From: WRDF01 sp031552235
Lineage (GTDB): Bacteria; Bacteroidota; Bacteroidia; Bacteroidales; Rikenellaceae
NCBI GenBank assembly: GCA_031552235.1
Contig: JAVBMR010000024.1
Location: forward strand, 1 to 64,000
DNA length: 64,000 bases
Direction: 5' to 3'
Part shown: positions 57,850-64,000 of the stretch, one piece after another
How positions within the stretch are numbered: position 1 is the stretch's first letter
How the letters are laid out: the number at the start of each line of letters is the position of its first letter
Translations under genes and position numbers: made by a program
The notes under the pieces: model-generated
Database searches by the model: none
Told to the model about the DNA's origin: nothing
Seen by the model: only the letters and a program-made list of their open reading frames with translations

Positions 57850-57883
57850 AGAAATTCACTTAGCTGCCGGTGGAGAGCATAGT

Positions 57884-58402
57884 TTATTCCTCATCGTACC
57901 ACGAGGCGTACATTATATAATCGCGTGCGGTGCGTTCTATGATGTCGCGCAGCTGATCCTCGGTAACGTCCTTGACCTTGCGGGCCGGTACGCCGGCGTA
58001 GACGCTGTTGGGTTCGAGTACCGTGCCGGCCAGTACGAGGGCGTTGGCCGCCACGATGCAGCCTGTCCGCACCACAACGTCGTCAAGCAGGGTCGCACCC
58101 ATGCCGATAAGGCATTTGTCCTCGATGCAGGCGCCGTGCACTATGGCGTTATGACCTATCGAAACGTCGTTGCCGATGCGCACGACCGACCTGCGGTAGA
58201 GCGTATGCAGCACGGCGCCGTCCTGCACGTTCACCCTGTCGCCTATGACAATGGGGTTCACATCGCCACGCAGGACGGCATTGAACCATATGGTGCAGTC
58301 GTCGCCAACCGTGACGTCGCCAGCCACCGTGGCGTTGTCGGCCATCCACACGTTCCTGCCGATCTTCGGCCCCACACCCTTGACTTTTTTTATAAGTGCC
58401 AT
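57884..58402 (-). CDS. Gamma-carbonic-anhydrase-like hexapeptide protein
   Basis: A 172-residue left-handed beta-helix protein of the YrdA/PaaY/CaiE group. The hexapeptide pattern is clear (VWMADNATVAGDVTVGDDCTIWFNAVLRGD, VNVQDGAVLHTLYRRSVVRIGNDVSIGHNAIVHGACI). Candidate Zn ligands are His in VLHT and His in IGHNAIVHG. The C-terminal helix ends EDQLRDIIERTARDYIMYASWYDEE. Whether it hydrates CO2 is uncertain, as many family members are inactive. Confidence 0.85.
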   Translation of the reverse strand: MALIKKVKGVGPKIGRNVWMADNATVAGDVTVGDDCTIWFNAVLRGDVNPIVIGDRVNVQDGAVLHTLYRRSVVRIGNDVSIGHNAIVHGACIEDKCLIGMGATLLDDVVVRTGCIVAANALVLAGTVLEPNSVYAGVPARKVKDVTEDQLRDIIERTARDYIMYASWYDEE

Positions 58403-58435
58403 TTTCTGAATTATATATTTTCGAATAAACCCATT

Positions 58436-58500
58436 TTAGTCTTTCTCGGCCTTCAGTGAAAGCCGTCGGGCGCCCCCGAGGGAGGCAGGGGCACCCGAAA
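58436..58500 (+). repeat. Type A repeat, partial (left hairpins only)
   Basis: TTTTAGTCTTTCTCGGCCTTC...AAAGCCGTCGGGCGCC matches the left 50 bases of the copies at 7155 and 54604. Here the stem is TCGGGCGCC.../...GGGGCACCCGA, a compensated change from TCAGGCGCC/GGCGCCTGA. Confidence 0.7.
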
Positions 58501-58557
58501 GCTTGTATTCGGCCAGCGTCATAATTTTATGCTGACCATTTTTTGCAAACTCTGTTA

Positions 58558-59355
58558 TTACTTTGCCGGAGCTGCCTTCGCTTCTTGCCACCATTCTTCC
58601 ATCTGGCCGACGGCTATCTCTTTCATCGGCTTGCCGCTTTCGGCCGCACGCTGCTCTACATGGCCGAAACGGTGGATGAATTTCCTGTTGCACCTTTCGA
58701 GCGCCATTTCGGGATCGACGCCGTAGAGCCGTGCGGCGTTGACCATCGCGAACAGCAGGTCGCCGAACTCCTCCTCAAGGCGCACGGCGGCATCCGGCTG
58801 CGTAGCGAGGTCGGCGATCTCGTTCTCTACCTCCGCCATCTCTTCTCTCACCTTTGCCCAGACGTCTTCTTTCTGCTCCCAGTCGAACCCGGCCGAGGCC
58901 GCCTTTTCGCTCACCCGGTAGGCCTTTACCATTGCAGGCAAACTCTTCGGGACGCCGCCCAGGATGCCTTTCTTGCGCTTCGTTTCTTTGAGTTTCAGTT
59001 GTTCCCAGTTGTATTTCACCTTTTCCGGATTGTCGGCCTCCACCTCGCCGAAAACGTGCGGGTGGCGGTATATCAGTTTCTCGCACAGGCCATCGATGAC
59101 GTCTGTGATGTCGAATTTACCCTCTTCATCGCCCATCCTGGCATAAAATACCACATGCAGCAACAGGTCGCCAAGTTCCTGCCTGATGCCGTCGAAATCC
59201 CCGTCGGTAATGGCGTCGACCAGCTCGTATGTTTCCTCTATTGTGTTGTTTCTCAGCGATTCGAAAGTCTGCTCCCTGTCCCACGGGCATTCTACCCGCA
59301 GCCTGTCCATAATATCCAGCAGCCTTCCGAAAGCCTCCGTTTTTTTATTCTCCAT
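58558..59355 (-). CDS. mazG: Nucleoside triphosphate pyrophosphohydrolase
   Basis: A 265-residue house-cleaning enzyme of the tandem MazG type. I start at MENKKTEAFGRLL (59355). Marks: LRVECPWDREQTFESLRNNTIEETYELVDAI (metal-binding E-x-x-E), ELGDLLLHVVFYARMGDE, FGEVEADNPEKVKYNWEQLK, and a second MazG half with VREEMAEVENEIA and EEFGDLLFAMVNAARLYGVDPEMAL. It hydrolyses non-canonical NTPs to NMP and PPi. A type C promoter-like repeat lies directly upstream. Confidence 0.93.
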   Translation of the reverse strand: MENKKTEAFGRLLDIMDRLRVECPWDREQTFESLRNNTIEETYELVDAITDGDFDGIRQELGDLLLHVVFYARMGDEEGKFDITDVIDGLCEKLIYRHPHVFGEVEADNPEKVKYNWEQLKLKETKRKKGILGGVPKSLPAMVKAYRVSEKAASAGFDWEQKEDVWAKVREEMAEVENEIADLATQPDAAVRLEEEFGDLLFAMVNAARLYGVDPEMALERCNRKFIHRFGHVEQRAAESGKPMKEIAVGQMEEWWQEAKAAPAK

Positions 59356-59375
59356 TTCGTTTTTATTTGTTAAGT

Positions 59376-59450
59376 GCAAAGATAGTGAAAGCCGAGAGGT
59401 AAACCAAGTTTGCTTGAGTTTACCCGAGGCGCATCCTGTCTTCTACAAAG
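59376..59450 (-). repeat. Promoter-like repeat (type C) upstream of mazG
   Basis: On the minus strand TTGG, 19 bases, TATCTTTG (box 59377-59384) form a good promoter. Behind it, the hairpin GGTAAAC-CAAG-TTTG-CTTG-A-GTTTACC and the block CCGAGGCGCATCCTGTCTTC match, in order, the copy at 54369-54447. The leader of mazG would be about 16 bases. Confidence 0.75.
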
Positions 59451-59526
59451 TTAACATATTACTTAAATAAATGGATTTCCTTTCCGCGCCAATCGGTAAA
59501 TTATGGCGGCGAACAGGCAGTAACAA

Positions 59527-59556
59527 GAAAGCACGGATTTAAATCCGTGCTTTCTT
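59527..59556 (-). terminator. Terminator of guaA
   Basis: GAAAGCACGGATTT / AAATCCGTGCTTTC is a perfect 14-bp palindrome with T-rich flanks. It is about 85 bases after the guaA stop. Confidence 0.8.
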
Positions 59557-59637
59557 TTATTAAGTAACTTCGATCGGGGCAGCACTAAGCATAATGAGCG
59601 TGCTGACCGGTCGGTGCTTCTGTCCGTGTAACGGAAG

Positions 59638-61167
59638 TTATTCCCACTCGATTGTTGCCGGCGGTTTCGAGCTGATGTCGTAGACCACGCGGTTGATGCC
59701 GCGCACCTTGTTGATTATGTCGTTCGACATCTTGGCAAGGAATTCGTATGGCAGGTGTACCCAGTCGGCGGTCATGCCGTCGGTCGAGGTCACCGCGCGG
59801 AGCGCAACGCAATTTTCATACGTGCGTTCGTCGCCCATCACGCCAACGGATTGCACCGGCAGGAGCATAACGCCAGCCTGCCATACCTTGTCGTAGAGGC
59901 CGAATTCGCGCAGGCCGTCGGTGAATATCTTATCGGCGTCCTGGAGGATGCGTACTTTTTCCGCCGTCACTTCGCCGAGGATGCGGATGCCCAGGCCCGG
60001 GCCCGGGAACGGATGGCGGCCGAGCAGCGTCGGGTTGATCCCCAATTCTTTACCCACGCGCCTCACCTCGTCCTTGAACAGAAGGCGGAGAGGTTCCACG
60101 ATCTTGAGGTTCATTTTTTCAGGAAGGCCGCCCACGTTGTGGTGCGATTTGATGGTAGCCGAGGGGCCTTTTACCGAGATTGATTCGATGACGTCGGGGT
60201 AGATCGTACCCTGTGCGAGCCATTTTATACCTGTCAGTTTCTGCGCTTCCTCGTCGAAAACCTTGATGAAGTCGCCGCCTATGATCTTGCGTTTGGTTTC
60301 GGGGTCGGTAACGCCTTTGAGGTCGCCGATGAAACGCTCCGAAGCGTCTATGCCCAATACATTCAGGCCCATGCCTTTGTATGATTCCAGTACCGACTCG
60401 AACTCGCCTTTGCGCAGAAGCCCGTGGTTCACGAAGATGCAGGTCAGGTTCGGGCCTATAGCCCTGTGGAGCAGGATTGAAGCCACGGTCGAGTCTACGC
60501 CGCCCGAAAGGCCGAGCACCACTTTGTCGTTGCCAAGTTGTTTTTTGAGCGAGGCGATTGTTTCTTCGGCGAAAGATGCCGGTGTCCACGATCCTGAGCA
60601 GCCGCAAATGTCTATCACGAAGTTCTTTAATAACTGCTTGCCTTCTGTCGAGTGGTACACTTCCGGATGGAACTGGATGCCCCAGCTCTGCTCGCCGTCA
60701 ATGCCGAACGCCGCCACCTTAACGTCGTCTGTGCTGGCGATGATCCTGCATCCGTCGGGGATGCGCGCGATGGTGTCACCGTGCGACATCCATACCTGTG
60801 TGCAGGGCGACAGTTCTTTCAGGAGCGGGTCCGAAGCATCGCCGATGGTAAGCATCGCACGGCCGTATTCGCGTGTGTTGCTGGGTTTTACCTCGCCGCC
60901 GAAGTTGTGCGAGAGGTACTGCGCGCCGTAGCATACCCCGAGCAGCGGGAGCTTGCCTTTGATCCCCGAAAGGTCGATCTGGGGGGCGTTCCCGTCGCGC
61001 ACCGAGAACGGGCTGCCAGAGAGGATGACGCCTTTCACCTCCGGGCCTATCTCCGGGATGTGGTTGTAGGGGTGGATTTCGCAATAAACGTTCAGTTCGC
61101 GCACCCTGCGGGCGATGAGCTGGGTGTACTGCGAGCCGAAATCGATGATAAGGATCTGTTCCTGCAT
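59638..61167 (-). CDS. guaA: GMP synthase (glutamine-hydrolysing)
   Basis: A 509-residue enzyme converting XMP to GMP. The class I amidotransferase domain is N-terminal (IIDFGSQYTQLIARRVRE, LGVCYGAQYLSHNFGG with the catalytic Cys near residue 79, WGIQFHPEVYHS with the His/Glu). The ATP-pyrophosphatase domain has LGLSGGVDSTVASILL, and the dimerisation domain ends VYDISSKPPATIEWE. It follows pheT with a 19-base gap and is probably cotranscribed with it. Confidence 0.96.
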   Translation of the reverse strand: MQEQILIIDFGSQYTQLIARRVRELNVYCEIHPYNHIPEIGPEVKGVILSGSPFSVRDGNAPQIDLSGIKGKLPLLGVCYGAQYLSHNFGGEVKPSNTREYGRAMLTIGDASDPLLKELSPCTQVWMSHGDTIARIPDGCRIIASTDDVKVAAFGIDGEQSWGIQFHPEVYHSTEGKQLLKNFVIDICGCSGSWTPASFAEETIASLKKQLGNDKVVLGLSGGVDSTVASILLHRAIGPNLTCIFVNHGLLRKGEFESVLESYKGMGLNVLGIDASERFIGDLKGVTDPETKRKIIGGDFIKVFDEEAQKLTGIKWLAQGTIYPDVIESISVKGPSATIKSHHNVGGLPEKMNLKIVEPLRLLFKDEVRRVGKELGINPTLLGRHPFPGPGLGIRILGEVTAEKVRILQDADKIFTDGLREFGLYDKVWQAGVMLLPVQSVGVMGDERTYENCVALRAVTSTDGMTADWVHLPYEFLAKMSNDIINKVRGINRVVYDISSKPPATIEWE

Positions 61168-61186
61168 ATGGTTTGGATGGATTATA

Positions 61187-63649
61187 TTATGAGCGTATCG
61201 TTGCGCCGAGTTCGCGTTCGAAGCGTCCGGCGAGGTTCTGCATCGTTTTGTCTATCACGGTGTCGGTGAGGGTGGCGTTCCTGTCTTCGAGGATGAAACT
61301 CAGGGCGTATGATTTTTTGCCTTCGGGCAGCTTGTCTCCTTCGTAGACGTCGAACAGCGAAACGCTTTTCAGCAGTTTGCGCTCGGTCTGGAACGCGAGC
61401 TCGCGCAGGCGCGAGAAGCTCACCTCCTTGTCGAGCAGGAGCGCCAGGTCGCGCTTAACTTCCGGATACTTGGGCAGTTCCGAGACCTTTACGTCGTGGT
61501 TCTTAGTCGAGTTGATAAGCACCGCGAAATTCATCTCGATGAAATATACCTCGTTCTTCAAGTCGAAATGTTTGCGCAGCTTGGGCGACACAACACCGAT
61601 CTGCATAAGTTCCTTACCGCCTAACTTCATAGTGAGCGCCTCGCCGAACAGGTCGGATTCGAGGCTTTCGGCCTTGAGCGAATAAATGTCCACACCAAAC
61701 CGGCGGAGCAGTTTTTCCGCCACCGCGCGCAGGTTATAGAAGTTGGTCACCGCCGGTTTCACGTTCCACGACTGCTCGTGGTCTGCGCCGGTTATGCCTA
61801 TCGAAAGGCGTGCGGTTTCCCTGTACGGCGCGAGGCCGCCAGCTTCCGCTTTCGAGGGATCGTATTGGTAGACGTTCCCGAATTCATAGAGTTTCAGGTC
61901 GGGGTTGCGGTAGTTGGTGTTGAGCTGCATGGCCTCCAGCATCCCGAACAGCAGCGTCTGGCGCATCACGTTAAGGTCCTGGCTGAGGGGGTTGAGCATA
62001 TCCACGCAATTTTCCCTCGGATACGATTTCAGCCCGTCGTAGTATGACGACTTGGTGAGCGAAAGGCTCATTATCTCGTTGAACCCATTGGCGCTCAGGA
62101 AGTCAGCCACCATGTTGGTGAGTTTGTCCTTGTTGGGCCTGGGGCTGTAGGAAATGGCCGAGTTCACATGCTTCGGGGCTTCGATCCTGTTGTAGCCGTA
62201 GATGCGGAGGATATCCTCGATAAGGTCGGCCTCACGCTGCACGTCCACGCGGTAGGGCGGCACGGCGACAGAAAGCACGCCGTCTTTTTCGGCCTCTATC
62301 GCGACGTCGAGTGCGGCGAGTATCTGCTTGACGGTTTGTTCTGGGATCTCCTTACCGACAAGGCGCGCCATGAATTCCAGCGACAGGTCGAAACGGAACG
62401 CCTCCACCTTGTTAGGGTATATGTCTATGGCGTCCGACGAGATTGTCCCGCCGGCGTATTCTTTTATGAGCAGCGCGGCGCGTTTGAGGCCGTAGAGTAC
62501 TTTGTCGGGGTCGATGCCGCGTTCGAAACGGAACGAGGCGTCGGTGTTGAGCCCGTGGCGGCGAGCGGTTTTGCGTACGCGGACAGGGTTGAAATATGCG
62601 CTTTCGAGGAACACGCTGGTAGTGCCTTCAGAAACGCCCGAGTCCAGCCCGCCGAACACCCCGGCGATGCAAAGGGGTTTTGTAGTGCTGCATATCATAA
62701 GGTCCTCGGACGAGAGGGTGCGTTCCACTCCATCTAACGTAATGAATTTTGTTCCTTCCGGGCATGTACGGACAACTATCTTGCCGCCGTCCACCTTGTC
62801 GGCGTCGAAAGCGTGGAGCGGCTGGCCTATCTCGTGCAGGACGAAATTCGTGATATCCACCACGTTGTTGTGCGGGTTCATGCCGATTGCTCGCAGGTAG
62901 TTCTGCATCCATTCCGGCGACGGGCCGATCTTCACGCCCGTTATCGTAACGCCTGCGTAGCGCGGCGCGCCGTCTGCGTCCACAACCTCGATCTGTGTCG
63001 TACGGCTGTCGTTATCTTTTTTGAAGGCGTCGACCGAGGGCAGCGCCAGTTCGCCGCCCCGGCCGTTGGCCTTGATCCATGCCGCCACGTCGCGCGCCAC
63101 GCCGTAGTGCGACATTGCGTCGGCGCGGTTGGGCGTGAGGCCTATTTCGATGTGATAATCCTCCTGTATGCCGAGCGCTTCCATAGCCGGAGTTCCCGGG
63201 ACGGCCGAGGCGGGGAGTACGATGATCCCGTCATGGCTGTCGCCGATGCCCAGTTCGTCCTCGGCGCATATCATGCCAAGCGACTCTACGCCGCGGATCT
63301 TGCTTTTCTTGATCTTGAAGCCTTCCGCCTCGCCCTTGGGGTATAGCGTGGTGTTTACAGTGGCCACGAGGACCTTCTGCCCTGCCGCCACGTTGGGTGC
63401 GCCGCACACGATCTGGAGCGGTTCGCCGCTGCCCACGTTAACCGTCGTGACGCTGAGTTTGTCGGCGTCCGGATGCTTGCCGCAGGTGAGGACTTCGCCC
63501 ACAACGACCCCTTCGAGCCCGCCTTTTATGGTTTCGGCCTTCTCGAACCCGTCGACCTCAAGACCTGTGTCGGTCAGTACTTTAGACAACTCGTCGGTCG
63601 TCAGGTCGCTTTTCAGGTAGTCGGTAAGCCAGTTGTATGAAATATTCAT
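61187..63649 (-). CDS. pheT: Phenylalanyl-tRNA synthetase beta subunit
   Basis: An 820-residue subunit of the (alpha-beta)2 enzyme that charges tRNA-Phe. It has the N-terminal tRNA-binding OB fold (VVVGEVLTCGKHPDADKLSVTTVNVG), the B3/B4 editing region, the B5 domain (MARLVGKEIPEQTVKQILAALD, VPPYRVDVQREADLIEDILRIYGYN), the core fold, and the C-terminal FDX-ACB domain (PEVKRDLALLLDKEVSF ... LTDTVIDKTMQNLAGRFE). pheS is not next to it. Confidence 0.96.
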   Translation of the reverse strand: MNISYNWLTDYLKSDLTTDELSKVLTDTGLEVDGFEKAETIKGGLEGVVVGEVLTCGKHPDADKLSVTTVNVGSGEPLQIVCGAPNVAAGQKVLVATVNTTLYPKGEAEGFKIKKSKIRGVESLGMICAEDELGIGDSHDGIIVLPASAVPGTPAMEALGIQEDYHIEIGLTPNRADAMSHYGVARDVAAWIKANGRGGELALPSVDAFKKDNDSRTTQIEVVDADGAPRYAGVTITGVKIGPSPEWMQNYLRAIGMNPHNNVVDITNFVLHEIGQPLHAFDADKVDGGKIVVRTCPEGTKFITLDGVERTLSSEDLMICSTTKPLCIAGVFGGLDSGVSEGTTSVFLESAYFNPVRVRKTARRHGLNTDASFRFERGIDPDKVLYGLKRAALLIKEYAGGTISSDAIDIYPNKVEAFRFDLSLEFMARLVGKEIPEQTVKQILAALDVAIEAEKDGVLSVAVPPYRVDVQREADLIEDILRIYGYNRIEAPKHVNSAISYSPRPNKDKLTNMVADFLSANGFNEIMSLSLTKSSYYDGLKSYPRENCVDMLNPLSQDLNVMRQTLLFGMLEAMQLNTNYRNPDLKLYEFGNVYQYDPSKAEAGGLAPYRETARLSIGITGADHEQSWNVKPAVTNFYNLRAVAEKLLRRFGVDIYSLKAESLESDLFGEALTMKLGGKELMQIGVVSPKLRKHFDLKNEVYFIEMNFAVLINSTKNHDVKVSELPKYPEVKRDLALLLDKEVSFSRLRELAFQTERKLLKSVSLFDVYEGDKLPEGKKSYALSFILEDRNATLTDTVIDKTMQNLAGRFERELGATIRS

Positions 63650-63743
63650 GTCCGGGTGGATTAAAAAACGTGCGGCAAGATACGAAAAAGTTCGCAGGAT
63701 TTAAAAGAGAAAAATGCCTCCGGGGAGGAAAGGTATGATTTTT

Positions 63744-63786
63744 TACAAAAAAACAACAGCCGTCCCGGGTGTGTGGGATGGCTGCG
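63744..63786 (-). terminator. Terminator of lysA
   Basis: On the minus strand GCAGCCATCCC / GGGACGGCTG (one G-T pair) is followed by TTGTTTTTTTG. Confidence 0.85.
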
Positions 63787-63805
63787 GTTATTATTTGGCG
63801 GTAAT

Positions 63806-64000
63806 TTACAACTCGTCGCTATACACCGCTTGCGGCAGGTCGTGCATGTTGTAGCGCGAGGCCATTGCCGAGCCGTATGCGCCGGCGGTTTTCATCGTGA
63901 GCAGGTCGCCGCGCAGGGGCGCAGGCATCACGATGCCTTTGGCGAAGATGTCGGACGATTCGCACACCGTCCCGGCTATCGTGTACTTGCCCTCTTGGCC
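63806..64000 (-). CDS. lysA: Diaminopimelate decarboxylase, C-terminal 64 residues (continues past the window)
   Basis: The minus-strand frame is open to the window edge and ends at a TAA (63806-63808). The translation carries the family's C-terminal core: GTVCESSDIFAKG, then LRGDLLTMKTAGAYGSAMASRYN. CESSD contributes the active-site Cys (partner subunit) and AGAYG the PLP/product site. The enzyme makes L-lysine from meso-diaminopimelate. The N-terminus, PLP-lysine and start codon lie outside. Confidence 0.9.
   Translation of the reverse strand, partial: GQEGKYTIAGTVCESSDIFAKGIVMPAPLRGDLLTMKTAGAYGSAMASRYNMHDLPQAVYSDEL

Overview
This window looks like a chromosome segment of a high-GC member of the Bacteroidales, most likely a Rikenellaceae/Alistipes-like gut anaerobe (inference). 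The reasons are the Mfa/Fim-type fimbrillin lipoproteins with FISUMP tails, the DUF3575, DUF4834 and DUF4890 families, a fused two-subunit 2-oxoacid:ferredoxin oxidoreductase, many promoter boxes of the Bacteroidetes type (TTTG, about 19-21 bases, TAnnTTTG), and evenly GC-rich coding sequence. There is one tRNA gene (Gln, anticodon CTG) and no rRNA, CRISPR array, prophage or intact insertion sequence.

Layout. 1-6.8 kb: 3' part of a fimbrial/adhesin operon (truncated DUF3575 protein, then three large lipoproteins). 6.8-8.05 kb: a gene-free mosaic of repeats. 8-14.3 kb: two DEAD-box helicases (RhlE-like and DeaD-like) flanking a PhnA-like zinc ribbon, a YbaK-like editing enzyme, a nitroreductase and an outer-membrane protein. 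14.4-23.9 kb: plant-glycan block: a GH10 xylanase, an FMN oxidoreductase, then an almost complete D-glucuronate route (kdgK, eda, hexuronate transporter, SDR mannonate oxidoreductase, uxuA, uxaC). The products would be pyruvate and glyceraldehyde-3-phosphate, which gapA (48 kb) can use. 24-31 kb: yqeY, UDP-glucose dehydrogenase, tRNA-Gln, OmpA-like lipoprotein, purA and a long TPR protein. 31.6-38.5 kb: GH130-like lipoprotein, korAB, a divergent acyl-CoA:acetate CoA-transferase and fabI. 38.7-45 kb: a heavy-metal RND efflux operon with a His/Cys-rich secreted protein. 45-53.7 kb: mscS, pepD, ispF, an orphan small protein, gapA, the MlaF/MlaE-like ABC pair, a DUF4834 protein, purB and a 52-residue rubredoxin. 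53.8-64 kb: a SLOG-fold protein, a DUF4890 protein, a LytS/LytR-type two-component system, gamma-carbonic anhydrase, mazG, guaA, pheT and the C-terminal end of lysA.

The most unusual signal is in the spaces between genes. I find at least three families of dispersed non-coding repeat. (1) A two- or three-stem palindromic element (6 copies) whose stems keep pairing although their sequences differ. (2) MITE-like elements with terminal inverted repeats, in two end types (AATTATCC... and CTTATCCGCAA...), including two copies of about 235 bp that are 47 kb apart. (3) A promoter-like element of about 80 bp that carries a TATnTTTG box and a hairpin next to gene starts. Several stem pairs show compensatory changes, which argues for selection on or inheritance of folded structure. 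No transposase lies in the window, so these would be mobilised in trans or be relics.
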